Shown in pieces: positions 21,378 to 33,554 of a stretch of DNA of 64,000 nt. The notes below the pieces were generated by a model, which worked only from the letters and a program-made list of their open reading frames with translations, made no database searches and was not told the origin of the DNA. Position 1 is the first letter of the stretch, and each line of letters starts with the position of its first letter. Made by a program: the position numbers and the translations under genes. The stretch is from assembly GCF_042661605.1 (NCBI RefSeq), contig NZ_JBHSWJ010000002.1, positions 1,736,001-1,800,000 of the forward strand, in the 5' to 3' direction. The stretch comes from Branchiibius cervicis. GTDB taxonomy: Bacteria > Actinomycetota > Actinomycetes > Actinomycetales > Dermatophilaceae.

Positions 21378-24160
21378 CAGCGATCCCGGATCCGTCGAAG
21401 AGCATCCGGCGAGACGTCCGAGGATGCTCCTGAGGCGGCGATCATGCCCAGGAACACTTCCTCCAGATGCTTGCGGCTACTCACGCCGGTCACCGCCATC
21501 CCGGCCCCCACGGCAGCGGCGACCACCGAGGCGCGAGGGAGCGACGAGGTCACAACGACCTCGGTGTCCGACACCACGGACACCTCGATCCCGGGCACGG
21601 TGCGTAGCTGCGCCAGGCCGTCCAACGAGGACACCTCCAGCACGGTCGTGTCGCTGCCCGCCACCAGCTCGGCCACCGGTCCGGTGGTGACGACCCGACC
21701 GGCGTTCATGACAACGATGTGCGTGCAGGTCTGCTCGACCTCGGCCAGCAGGTGACTGGAGACGATCACGGTCCGTCCGCCCGCGGCGTACTCCCGCAGG
21801 ATCGGTCGCATCGCCGCGATCTGCGGCGGGTCCAGACCGTTGGTCGGCTCGTCCAGGATGAGCACCTCCGGCAGGCCCAGCATTGCCTGCGCGATCCCGA
21901 GTCGCTGCCGCATGCCCTGGCTGTAGGAGCGCACCGGGCGATCGACCGCGTCTCCCAGGGCCGCCACCGACAGTGCCTCCTCGTAATGCGCTTCCTCGTC
22001 CGGTCGGCCGGTCGCGGCCCAGTAGGCCCGCAGGTTCGCCCGCCCGGACAGGTGCGGCAGGAACCCGGGGCCTTCCACCAAGGCGCCCACCCGGCTAAGC
22101 ACCGAAGCGCCGGGCACCACGTGGTCGCCGAGGATCCGTGTCTCGCCGGCGTCCGGCCGGATCAACCCGAGCACCATCCGCAGCGTGGTGGTTTTGCCCG
22201 CACCGTTGGGCCCGAGCAAACCGACGATCTGCCCGCTCTCCGCGCGCCACGAGACGTCGTCGACGGCGCGGTGGCCGTCCTTGAATGTCTGCGTCAATCC
22301 GGACACGACCAGCGGCACGTCCGCCAACCCGGCCTCCGGCGCCGCGACCGTCCGTCGAGCCCGCCACGCCCAGAGGCCGAAGGCCACCAGCAGCGCGAGA
22401 ACGGCCGCGCCCACCCCGATGCTCTCCCAGTCGCGACTGCCTGCGCCCGCCGCCGGCAGCGGGACGGACGAGACCTGCGGCAGTTGGAGCTGAGCGATCG
22501 ACACCGAATCCGCCCGCGCCGCAGTGCTATTGGCGAAGGTGCTGTCCGTTGGCGTCACCAGGATTCGTAGTGAGGTCCCTGCCGGGAAGCTCCACGTTGC
22601 TGCCGGCAGAGCGACGTCCACCGTGCGGGTCTGCCCCGGTGTGCCCGACACGCGGACCGGAGCCACCAGCGACCGGGCCAAGGTCGCCGTCCCGTCGTTG
22701 ACTGTCCACACGCTCAGGAACAGCGTGCTGACTGGTCCGGTCGAGCGGACCCTCAGCTTCAACCGGGGTGCGCCCACCACCGTGGTCTGTGTACCGAATG
22801 CGGGGGTGTCGTACGCCGCGCTCAGGCCGGGCAGGGCCGCCAACGCGTATGTCGGGAGGCTGGCGCCGAGCGAAGCCGCCTGCGGCAACAGCGTATTCGA
22901 CGCCGGCAAACCACCCGGCGGGCTGACGATCGTCTCCGTCGCCTGGTCGATGGGCTGGTTGCGCCACGTCGCATCCGTGACGTACGACGTCCCGGACGCC
23001 CGCTGCAACGTCGCCGTGCTCTGTCGACGGCTGAGCGGATCGGCGAACACGAACGACGGGACGGTCGCCGCGTCGCCGAGCAGTTCGTGCCGCAGCCAGG
23101 TCCGCACGGCTGCGTCGTCCGCATCAGCGGTGGATGAGGTCCCGTCGTGACCTCCGTCCATCCAGCGCACGGCGACCGGCGTGCCCTGCGCTGTCAGCGT
23201 GCGCGCGGTCGCGTCCGCCTGGTCCAGTCCGAACAGCGTGTCGTTCATCCCCTGGACCAGGAAGGTCGGCACTTTCAGCCGGGATAGGAAGGCGGCCGGG
23301 CTGTGCGCCCGCAGCATGGTCAGCAGCGCCGCGCTGGGCGATCCGGTCTGGGACGCCTGCAGGAACTGCTCGCAGATCGTGGGATCGAATCGGCCGCATC
23401 CACCCGCGGCGCTTGGATCGGGGTTGTCGGTCACGGTCAGCGAAGAGTTCTCGTCGTCGCCGAAGACCGGGTCGGCCGACGAACTGGTCGCCGTCGCGCT
23501 GCGTCCGACCTGGCCCAGAAAGAACAGCGAGGCCCACTGCTGCTTCAGCGGTCCGGTCACCCCGCCGGAGGGCAACGCCGCCGGGGAGGTGGGGGTCGAC
23601 GTACCCGCATGTTGGGGGAAGAACGACTGGGCCAGGTCGTTCCAGGTGATGGAGGCGACCACGGTGTCGACCCGCGGGTCGGTCGCGGCGAGCATGAGGG
23701 CCAGTGCGCCGCCGTAGGAACCGCCAACGACCGCCAACCGGGGGTCGCCCGGCGCGTCCATCCTGATGCGAGGTGCCGCGGATGACACCAGAACGGCGCT
23801 GATCACCGCCCGAGCATCGGCTACCTCGTAGTCCGGATCGTCCAGGTGGATATTGCCTCCCGATGAACCGAAACCCCGCGCACTATAGGTGACGACGACA
23901 AAGCCATCGGCGACCAGCGAGCGTGCCTGCGGTTCGACGGATTCCTTCGACCCGCCGAAGCCGTGTGCGAGCAGCACCATCGGATGCGACCCGGATCCGG
24001 CCGGCAGGAAGACCGTTGTGTCCAGGGCGACCGAAGACCCGTCCGGCTCGGCGCGGACCGGCACCGACAGATCGACCGACGTCGCGGCCCGCGCGACCGG
24101 GACCGGGGCCAGGAACGCGATGACAGCCAGCAGCACCAGCAGTGCCGACCGGATGCGCAT
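21377..24160 (-). CDS. Secreted alpha/beta hydrolase (S15/CocE-like) fused through one membrane helix to an ABC transporter ATPase
   Basis: Single 927-residue reading frame with an unusual domain order. Residues 1-25 are a signal peptide ending ARA. Residues about 30-365 are an alpha/beta hydrolase of the X-Pro dipeptidyl-peptidase/CocE type: oxyanion-side AHGFGGSKE, nucleophile Ser148 in GGSYGG, likely acid Asp307 in GMNDTLFG and His338 in GGHDG. Residues about 366-570 resemble the beta-sandwich that follows in that family. A transmembrane helix (about 580-599) is followed by positive RARR. Residues about 616-840 are a complete ATPase: Walker A GPNGAGKTTT (Lys656), signature YSQGM (746-750), Walker B VLILDEP (Glu771), H-loop His803. 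Signal peptide, anchor and positive-inside rule place the hydrolase outside and the ATPase inside. Coupled to the permease downstream. It interrupts the usual nusB-pyrR neighbourhood. Confidence 0.9.
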   Translation of the reverse strand: MRIRSALLVLLAVIAFLAPVPVARAATSVDLSVPVRAEPDGSSVALDTTVFLPAGSGSHPMVLLAHGFGGSKESVEPQARSLVADGFVVVTYSARGFGSSGGNIHLDDPDYEVADARAVISAVLVSSAAPRIRMDAPGDPRLAVVGGSYGGALALMLAATDPRVDTVVASITWNDLAQSFFPQHAGTSTPTSPAALPSGGVTGPLKQQWASLFFLGQVGRSATATSSSADPVFGDDENSSLTVTDNPDPSAAGGCGRFDPTICEQFLQASQTGSPSAALLTMLRAHSPAAFLSRLKVPTFLVQGMNDTLFGLDQADATARTLTAQGTPVAVRWMDGGHDGTSSTADADDAAVRTWLRHELLGDAATVPSFVFADPLSRRQSTATLQRASGTSYVTDATWRNQPIDQATETIVSPPGGLPASNTLLPQAASLGASLPTYALAALPGLSAAYDTPAFGTQTTVVGAPRLKLRVRSTGPVSTLFLSVWTVNDGTATLARSLVAPVRVSGTPGQTRTVDVALPAATWSFPAGTSLRILVTPTDSTFANSTAARADSVSIAQLQLPQVSSVPLPAAGAGSRDWESIGVGAAVLALLVAFGLWAWRARRTVAAPEAGLADVPLVVSGLTQTFKDGHRAVDDVSWRAESGQIVGLLGPNGAGKTTTLRMVLGLIRPDAGETRILGDHVVPGASVLSRVGALVEGPGFLPHLSGRANLRAYWAATGRPDEEAHYEEALSVAALGDAVDRPVRSYSQGMRQRLGIAQAMLGLPEVLILDEPTNGLDPPQIAAMRPILREYAAGGRTVIVSSHLLAEVEQTCTHIVVMNAGRVVTTGPVAELVAGSDTTVLEVSSLDGLAQLRTVPGIEVSVVSDTEVVVTSSLPRASVVAAAVGAGMAVTGVSSRKHLEEVFLGMIAASGASSDVSPDALRRIRDR

Positions 24161-24184
24161 GCGCCACGGTAACCCGCGGCGGGC

Positions 24185-24601
24185 TCAGACGAGGGTGGTC
24201 TTGACCTCAGCGATGCGGCTGAGCAGTCCGTTGACGAAGCGCGGCGACTCATCGGTGGACAACTCCCGCGCCAGCCCGACGGCCTCGGCGATCGCTGCCG
24301 ACTCCGGGACGTCGTCCGGCCCGAACACCAACTCCCACACGGCAACTCGCAGCAACGCGCGATCCACCGCCGGCATCCGTTCCAGCGGCCAGTCACGGCT
24401 GTAGGTCTCGATCGCCTCGTTGATGACGGTCCAGTGTTCGACGACGCCACGCACCAGTGTCTGGGTGTAGTCGTTCACTGGTGCCTGGGTCACCGGCACG
24501 GCGATCCGCTCCTCGAGCAGCGTGACCGCGTTGATGCCGCGTTGTTCGGACTCGAAGAGGATGTCGAGCGCCCGCTTGCGGGACTTGGTGCGAGCGCCCA
24601 T
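24185..24601 (-). CDS. nusB: Transcription antitermination factor NusB
   Basis: All-helical RNA-binding protein (138 residues) that acts with NusE in rRNA antitermination. Recognised by RKRALDILFESEQRG, DWPLERMPAVDRALLRVAVWEL and RFVNGLLSRIA. Three bases after efp. Confidence 0.97.
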   Translation of the reverse strand: MGARTKSRKRALDILFESEQRGINAVTLLEERIAVPVTQAPVNDYTQTLVRGVVEHWTVINEAIETYSRDWPLERMPAVDRALLRVAVWELVFGPDDVPESAAIAEAVGLARELSTDESPRFVNGLLSRIAEVKTTLV

Positions 24602-24604
24602 AGG

Positions 24605-25165
24605 TCAGCTGACCCGGCCGAGGTACGAACCGTCGCGGGTGTCCACCTTGACCTTGGTGCCGGTCTCCAGGAACAGCGGCACCTGGATCTCGGCGCCGGT
24701 CTCCAGGGTCGCCGGCTTGGTGCCTCCGGTGGAGCGGTCACCCTGCAACCCCGGCTCGGTGTGGGTGATCTCCAGGACGACGGAAACGGGAAGTTCGACG
24801 TAGAGCACGGTGCCGTCGTGCCGGGCGACGATGGCTTCCTGGTTCTCCAGCATGTAGTTCGCTGCGGTGCCGACGGTTTCGGCGGGGATGGAGATCTGGT
24901 CGTAGTCCTTGGTGTCCATGAAGACGAAGTCGTTGCCGTCTTTGTACAGGAACTGCATGTCCGAGCGATCGACGTTCGCCGTCTCGACCTTGACGCCGGC
25001 GTTGAAAGTCTTGTCGACGACCTTGCCGGACAGGACGTTCTTGAGCTTCGTGCGCACGAAGGCCGGGCCCTTGCCCGGCTTGACGTGCTGGAACTCCACG
25101 ACGGTCCACAACTGACCGTCGATGTTGAGCACGATGCCGTTCTTCAAATCATTCGTCGTAGCCAC
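24605..25165 (-). CDS. efp: Translation elongation factor P
   Basis: Relieves ribosome stalling at polyproline. The 186-residue protein has three OB-like domains; the loop at the tRNA CCA end reads KPGKGPAFVRTKLKN with the tip Lys present. GTG start at 25165. Confidence 0.97.
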   Translation of the reverse strand: MATTNDLKNGIVLNIDGQLWTVVEFQHVKPGKGPAFVRTKLKNVLSGKVVDKTFNAGVKVETANVDRSDMQFLYKDGNDFVFMDTKDYDQISIPAETVGTAANYMLENQEAIVARHDGTVLYVELPVSVVLEITHTEPGLQGDRSTGGTKPATLETGAEIQVPLFLETGTKVKVDTRDGSYLGRVS

Positions 25166-25193
25166 GACGGACCATCTTACCGATCGGCAGGGC

Positions 25194-26260
25194 TCACACC
25201 GAAACCGCGTCGTACGCCGCCCGCAGGTTCTCCTCCGGCGGCCCTTCCAGCCGGGTCGGCCGGGCGAGCGCGGTCAGCGCCACGAATCGCAGCAGGTCGC
25301 CGCGGGTCTTCTTGTCCCGGCGCATCGCGGTCAGCAGCGCCTCCCAGTCTCCCCGGCGTACGACGTGGGCAGACCCACGCTGGACAGCACCTCCCGGTGC
25401 CGCTGGACCAGGTCGTCGTCGATCAGGCCGGCCAGGCGGGACAACTCGGCGATGTAGACCATGCCGACCGCGACCGCGTCGCCGTGCCGCCAGGTGTATT
25501 GCTCGACCTGCTCGATGGCGTGCGCGAAGGTGTGCCCGTAGTTGAGGATCTCGCGCAGCGAGGACTCCTTCAGATCGGCGGCGACCACGTCGGCCTTGAC
25601 CTGCACGGCACGACGGACCAACTCGGGCAGCACCTCACCGTCGACGTCGAGTGCGGCCTGCGGATCCGCGGACACCAGATCCAGGATCACCGGATCGGCG
25701 ATGAAACCGCACTTGACGACCTCCGCCAGGCCGGCTGTCAGGTCCCCTCGCGGCAGGGTGCGCAGCAGCGACAGGTCGGCGATCACCGCAGCCGGCGGGT
25801 GGAACGCGCCCACGAGGTTCTTGCCCTCGGCGGTGTTGATGCCGGTCTTGCCGCCGACCGCCGCATCGACCATCCCTAGCAGCGTCGTCGGCACCTGGAC
25901 GACGGGCACGCCGCGCAGCCAGGTCGCCGCCACGAATCCGCCGAGGTCGGTCGTCGCCCCGCCACCGATCGCCACGATGGCATCGGACCGGGTGAACCCG
26001 GCCTCTCCCAGCAGACCCCACAACCAGGCGGTCACCTCGGCTGTCTTGGCCGCTTCTGCGTCGGGCAACGGCGCCAGGATCGCGCCGATCCCCTGCTGTG
26101 CCAGAGCATCCTCCAGGGCCCACGCCGCCGCGGCCATCACGGGTGCGTGCACGATCAGGACCCGAAGTACCCCGTCGGGCAGGGCATCCGGCACCTGGTC
26201 CAGGACGTCGTACCCGATGGTGACGTCGTAGTCCCCGCCGACGGAGATCACCGTGCTCAC
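25194..26260 (-). CDS. aroB: 3-dehydroquinate synthase, frame broken
   Basis: Second step of the shikimate pathway, converting DAHP to dehydroquinate with NAD and zinc. Motifs: GGGATTDLGGFVAATWLRG, TTLLGMVDAAVGGKTGIN, and zinc-ligand NYGHTFAHAIE. The frame breaks in the C-terminal helix region at a CCCC run (25351-25354). One more base continues into DWEALLTAMRRDKKTRGD, then LARPTRLEG, ending at 25194 with about 355 residues, the normal length. Overlaps aroK by four bases. Confidence 0.93.
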
Positions 26261-26790
26261 GCCAACTCCTCCAGCCGGTCCAGGATTTCCTGCGCGATCT
26301 CCTCCGGTGTCCGACCGGTCGTGTCGACGGTGAAGGTCGCCAGTTCCTCGTAGCGCGGCCGGCGCTGCTTCAGCAATGCGTTCAACTGGGCCCGCGGGTT
26401 GATGGCCAGAAGCGGACGCGCAGTGTTCAGACCGACCCGTTTGGCGGCCTCGGAAACATCGACATCGAGGAAGACCACGACATGCCCGTCCAGCAGCGCC
26501 GCGGTGTCCGGGTGCATCGGTGCCCCACCTCCCAGGGACAGCACGCCGTCGTGACCGGACAGGGCCTCGCGCACGGCGTCTGCTTCCAGGCGCCGGAAGT
26601 GCTCCTCGCCCTGCACGACGAAGATGTCAGAGATCGGCACACCCTCCTGGCTGACGATCACCTCGTCGGTGTCGAGGTGCTGCCACCCGGTGCGCGCCGC
26701 GATGGCAGCGGCCACCGTGCTCTTGCCGGCGCCGGGCGGACCGATGAGCACGGCCGCCGGACGGGTGCCTGCGGCGCGACGATTGCTCAC
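26257..26790 (-). CDS. aroK: Shikimate kinase
   Basis: Phosphorylates shikimate. The 177-residue protein has Walker A GPPGAGKST, DTD in HLDTDEVI, the FRRLEADAV segment and GGGAP (shikimate binding). The longer frame to 26946 is non-conserved sequence inside aroC; the GTG at 26790 forms a GTGA overlap with the aroC stop. Confidence 0.96.
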   Translation of the reverse strand: MSNRRAAGTRPAAVLIGPPGAGKSTVAAAIAARTGWQHLDTDEVIVSQEGVPISDIFVVQGEEHFRRLEADAVREALSGHDGVLSLGGGAPMHPDTAALLDGHVVVFLDVDVSEAAKRVGLNTARPLLAINPRAQLNALLKQRRPRYEELATFTVDTTGRTPEEIAQEILDRLEELA

Positions 26791-28007
26791 CACGTGCGCA
26801 TGTTGGCCGGGATCGCGGCCAGGTAGGACTGGTGGTTGCGCGCCGTCTCGGCCACGCTGTCGCCACCGAACTTCTCCAACGCCGCCTGCGCCAGGACCAG
26901 CGCGACCATGGCCTCGGCCACGACACCGGCCGCTGGCACGGCGCACACGTCGGAGCGCTGGTGGATGGCGGTGGCCGCTTCGCCGGTCGCCACGTCCACG
27001 GTCCGCAGCGCCCGCGGAACGGTCGAGATGGGCTTCATCGCCGCGCGGACCCGCACGATGTTCCCGTTGCTCATCCCGCCCTCGATGCCGCCGGCGCGGT
27101 TGCTCAACCGCGTCACGTGCTCCTCCTCGGGCACCATCTCATCGTGCGCCTCGGAGCCCGGGTGCCGGGCCACGTCGAAGCCGTCCCCGACCTCGACCCC
27201 CTTGATGGCCTGGATGCCCATCAACGCCCCGGCCAGACGCGCGTCCAGCCGCCGGTCGGCCTGCACGTAAGAGCCCAGACCCGGTGGCACTCCGTAGGCG
27301 AGTACCTCGACCACACCGCCGAGGGTGTCACCGTTCTTCTTGGCCTCGTCGATGGCGGCAACCATCGCGGCACTACCTGTCGCGTCGAGGCTGCGGACCG
27401 GCGAATCGTCAAGTGCGACAACATCATCCGGGACCGGCAACGGGCTGTCACTCGCCACGGACGCCGCACCGATGGCCACGGTGTGCGCGACCAACCGGAT
27501 GCCGTAGGCCTGCCGCAGGAACGCCGAGGCAACGGTGCCCAGGGCGACGCGGGCCGCGGTTTCGCGAGCCGAAGCGCGCTCGAGCACCGGACGCGCGTCG
27601 TCGAAACCGTATTTCTGCATCCCGGCCATGTCGGCGTGCCCGGGCCGCGGCCGGGTCAGCGGCTTGTTGCGGGCCAGTTCCTGGGGAGCGCCGACGTCGT
27701 TGGCTCGCTCGAGCTCCTCGGTGGCCACCGGGGCCGGGCTCATCACGGTTTCCCACTTGTGCCACTCGGTGTTGGCGATCGTGATGGCGATCGGCGAACC
27801 CATGCTCAACCCGTGCCGCACCCCGCCGGTCAGCGTGACCTGGTCCTTCTCGAAGCTCATCCGCGCACCGCGTCCATAGCCCAGCCGTCGACGCGCCAGG
27901 GCGTCCTGCAGCATGGGCACGGTCACCTGGACATCGGCCGGGATCCCTTCGATCACGGCTGTGAGTGCGGGGCCGTGTGACTCCCCCGCCGTCAACCAAC
28001 GCAGCAT
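26787..28007 (-). CDS. aroC: Chorismate synthase
   Basis: Last common step of the aromatic pathway, EPSP to chorismate, with reduced FMN. The 406-residue protein starts MLRWLTAGESHGP; RRRLGYGRGARM, RPRPGHADMAG and NRAGGIEGGMSNG are the FMN/EPSP motifs. The ATG at 28007 is the family start; upstream codons are not conserved. Confidence 0.97.
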   Translation of the reverse strand: MLRWLTAGESHGPALTAVIEGIPADVQVTVPMLQDALARRRLGYGRGARMSFEKDQVTLTGGVRHGLSMGSPIAITIANTEWHKWETVMSPAPVATEELERANDVGAPQELARNKPLTRPRPGHADMAGMQKYGFDDARPVLERASARETAARVALGTVASAFLRQAYGIRLVAHTVAIGAASVASDSPLPVPDDVVALDDSPVRSLDATGSAAMVAAIDEAKKNGDTLGGVVEVLAYGVPPGLGSYVQADRRLDARLAGALMGIQAIKGVEVGDGFDVARHPGSEAHDEMVPEEEHVTRLSNRAGGIEGGMSNGNIVRVRAAMKPISTVPRALRTVDVATGEAATAIHQRSDVCAVPAAGVVAEAMVALVLAQAALEKFGGDSVAETARNHQSYLAAIPANMRTW

Positions 28008-28050
28008 GTCTGAATCTTCCCACGCAGCGCGGCGGGTCCGTCGTCGCGTG

Positions 28051-28866
28051 TCAGCGGGCGGCCATTGCGGCCCGGCCGGCTGCCTGCATCGCATCGACCG
28101 GGGCTTCGTGGCCGGTCATCAGCCGCACCTGCTGCGCGGCCTGGTGCACGAGCATCTCGATCCCGCCCACCAGGTGCCCACCGGCGGCGGCAACGGCAGC
28201 TGCGAGCGGTGTGCGATCGGCCGCGTAACGCACGTCGAGTACGACCTGCCCGGCGCGGACCGGCACCTGCCACAGTTCCGCGAGATCATCGGCCGCCGTC
28301 CCCGGGACCGTGTTGATCACCACCGGTGCCCCCGGCACGTCCGGCCCGTCGATCGACACCCCGTCGGCGGCGGCCTGCGCCTGGGTCCCGGGTCGGACCC
28401 GGTCGCGCACGACGAACGCCACCCTGGTCGCGCCCAGGTCGGTCAGCGCCGCGAGCGCCGAGCGCGCGGTCGCTCCGCTGCCCAAGATCACGGGCAGACC
28501 GTCGCGAACTGCCGCGGGGTCCAGGCCGGCGTCCAGGAGCGCTTGCCGCACGCCGTACACGTCGGTGTTGTCACCGGCCCAGCCACCCGACGTACGCACC
28601 AAGGTGTTGACCGCACCGGTGCGCTCGGCGAGCGGGGATCGGGTGGCCGCAGCAGCGTAGGCGTCCCCCTTGACCGGCATGGTCACCGAGAAGCCCCGCC
28701 AGGTGGCGTCGCGCCCGGACAGGAACGGCGCCAACTCACCCTCGCCCACTTCGAACCGTTCGTAGGTCCAATCGGTGAGTCCCAGCTCGGCGTACGCCGC
28801 CTGGTGCAGCAACGGGGACAGCGAATGGTCGATGGGTTTGCCAAGGACCGCGGCGCGGGCGGACAC
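28051..28866 (-). CDS. aroE: Shikimate dehydrogenase
   Basis: NADPH-dependent reduction of dehydroshikimate. The 271-residue protein has GKPIDHSLSPLLHQAAY (substrate Ser residues), the catalytic Lys in VTMPVKGDA, NTD in AGDNTDVYG, and a Rossmann LGSGATARSALAAL. Six bases after mltG. Confidence 0.94.
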   Translation of the reverse strand: MSARAAVLGKPIDHSLSPLLHQAAYAELGLTDWTYERFEVGEGELAPFLSGRDATWRGFSVTMPVKGDAYAAAATRSPLAERTGAVNTLVRTSGGWAGDNTDVYGVRQALLDAGLDPAAVRDGLPVILGSGATARSALAALTDLGATRVAFVVRDRVRPGTQAQAAADGVSIDGPDVPGAPVVINTVPGTAADDLAELWQVPVRAGQVVLDVRYAADRTPLAAAVAAAGGHLVGGIEMLVHQAAQQVRLMTGHEAPVDAMQAAGRAAMAAR

Positions 28867-28872
28867 CGTGCC

Positions 28873-30214
28873 TCAGCACTTCCCGGGGTTGTCGGTGCAC
28901 CACTGGCGGAACTTCGCGGTGTCCGCGTTGAACTGCTCCAACGTCGTGGAGAACAGCGTTTCACCCGTCTCGGGGTTGACGGTCACGAAGTAGAGCCACG
29001 GACCGGGCGTGGGACTCTGCGCGGCCTTGATCGCACCCAGCCCCGGGTTACCGATCGGCCCCGGCGGCAGGCCGGGCACGCGGTAGGTGTTGTAGGGGCT
29101 GGTGGACTCACGCGCAGCGGTGGCGTTGGTCAGTGATCGCTGACCCTCGGCGAAGCTGACCGTGCTGTCCAGACCCAGAAGTCCGTTGGTCTGACCCTTG
29201 TCGACCCCCGGATCCAGCCGGTTGTCGATCACGCGGGCCACCTTGCCGCCGTAGACGGCCGGGTCGGCCTCCGCCTGCACCAAGGACGCGACGATCAAGG
29301 TGCGCTCGGCGTTCTCCGGGTCGATCCCGACCGTTTTCAGGTTGGTCTTGGTCAGCGCCACCATGGTCTTGAGCTGCTCGACCGCCGTGGTGCCCGGCTC
29401 GAAGTTGTACGTCGAGGGGAACAGCCAGCCGGTCAGGTTACCTTTCGCCGCGGCCGGCAGGCCCACCTGCGCGGCCGTGACCTTCTGGTACTGCGCGACC
29501 GGAACACCGGTCGCCTTGGACAGCAACGCGAAGATCTCGCTGTTCCACAGTCCTTCGCGGACGGTGGCACCGGCCGCGCGGGTGCCCGGTTCCAGCATCA
29601 GACTCGCGGCCGCGGCCGAACTCATCTGCTTGCGCATCGTGTAGGTACCCGGCTGGATCGAGGTGAACCCCGGGGTCGCTCCGGCAACGGCCGCGAACGT
29701 GCTCGCGGACTTGACCACCCCGGCCTTCTGCAGGGTTTCGCCGATGGCCGCGCCGGAGTCTCCTTGCGGACCACGATCTGCACCGAACCGGTGCCGTTGC
29801 CGGTGTAATCCGAGGTGGCCTGGCTGGACGAACTGCCGCTCAACAGCGAGCCGCCGAGATTCTTGACCACGAAGAACGCTCCCGCCAGCAGCAGCACGAC
29901 AGCCAGCAGGATGGCCAGACAACCGCGGCGGGCACGGACCTTCGATCGCTCGTGATGCGCGTCGTCGACCGCGAACGCCGGATGATCGAGGTGCGCGTCG
30001 TGCGGGATGTCGCCCGCCTCCTGGGCCAGGGCCGCTTCGCGTTCGCGAAGTACCCGGCGGGTCACCGGGCTCGCCGGTGCCGGCAGCGGCTGGCGGATCG
30101 GTTCGTCGGCCGGAACTTCCTCCGGGCGGCGCGCCTGCGCCGGGTCGGCGGGCCCTCGGGGGCTGGCGAACCGCCCGAGCCGAAAATCGACTCCGACAAG
30201 TTGGCCTCGTCCAT
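28873..30214 (-). CDS. mltG: Endolytic murein transglycosylase MltG, frame broken twice
   Basis: Membrane-anchored lytic transglycosylase that terminates nascent glycan strands. A charged cytoplasmic N-terminus is followed by one membrane helix (LAILLAVVLLLAGAFFVV). The YceG domain follows: the catalytic Glu lies in IVASLVQAEADP, with LGLDSTVSF and SPYNTYRVPGLPPGPIGNPG. Two breaks are visible. One at a CC pair (29762-29763): one more base joins VQIVVRK to GDSGAAIGETL. The other lies between the ATG and the helix (about 30140-30190); one more base in GAGGGCCC reconciles the ATG at 30214 (MDEANLSES) with the helix frame. The second break is less certain because the N-terminus is poorly conserved. 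About 447 residues in all. Confidence 0.87.
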
Positions 30215-30216
30215 GT

Positions 30217-30729
30217 TCACCCTTTCGCGACGTCACCCGGTGGGCGACGCCCCTTCTTCTGCCGTGGCTTGCGCCCCCCGACGCGCACCCCGGCCGGGCG
30301 GCCGGTAGTTCGTTCTGTGTCCACTGCGACCTGCAGGATAAGCGCAGCAGACTGTTGATCGATGTACGCCCGGGCCTGCCGAGCGTTCTTTCCTCCGTCT
30401 CGCAGGTCACGGTACGCCGAAACCGTGGTGAGGCGCTCGTCAACCAAACGGACCGGCGTGGCGCCGATCAGTCGACTCAGCCGCGTCGCCCAGTCCCGGG
30501 CGGCCTGGGTGGAGGCGCTGTCCGAGCCGTCGAGATTCAGCGGCAGGCCGACGACGACCGACGCGGCCGACCGTTCGACGACGAGGTCGGCGACCTGGCT
30601 GATGTCGCTGTCGCCCGCGGCGTCACGCGCCAACGTGGTCAACGGCAGGACGACGACGCCACCGGGATCGGTGACGGCCACGCCCACCCGGGCCGCCCCC
30701 ACATCGATCCCGATGCGCGCCGCCGACAC
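30217..30729 (-). CDS. ruvX: RuvX/YqgF-type Holliday junction resolvase-like protein
   Basis: RNase H-fold nuclease of 170 residues, also proposed to act in 16S rRNA 5' maturation. Motif IGIDVGAARVGVAVTDPGG carries the first catalytic Asp; VGLPLNLDGSD and LVDERLTTVSA carry the others. The C-terminal 25 residues are basic (RVGGRKPRQKKGRRP), an extension I do not see as standard. Standard place between alaS and mltG. Confidence 0.93.
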   Translation of the reverse strand: MSAARIGIDVGAARVGVAVTDPGGVVVLPLTTLARDAAGDSDISQVADLVVERSAASVVVGLPLNLDGSDSASTQAARDWATRLSRLIGATPVRLVDERLTTVSAYRDLRDGGKNARQARAYIDQQSAALILQVAVDTERTTGRPAGVRVGGRKPRQKKGRRPPGDVAKG

Positions 30730-30738
30730 GTCAGCTGC

Positions 30739-33446
<2,708 letters not shown>

Positions 33447-33554
33447 GCGAATTCAGTCCTTTGCGGTGGTTGGGCAGGCAGCAACGAGGCAGGGCTTGTC
33501 AGCCCTCGATAGCTCGCTCCTGCACCAACCGGTCGATCACCCGGCCCAGTGTAG
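33447..33554 (-). promoter_or_regulatory. alaS leader / gap after the oligopeptide ABC operon
   Basis: 108 bases between the oppF-like stop and alaS. Contains a short hairpin AGGGCT-TGTC-AGCCCT (33491-33506) without a U-tract, and TACACT just after the oppF-like stop that could be a -10 for alaS. Nothing firmer is visible. Confidence 0.3.

Noticed and set aside
26791..26946. N-terminal extension of shikimate kinase
   Set aside because: Those codons lie inside aroC in another frame and are not conserved; GTG 26790 forms the usual GTGA overlap.
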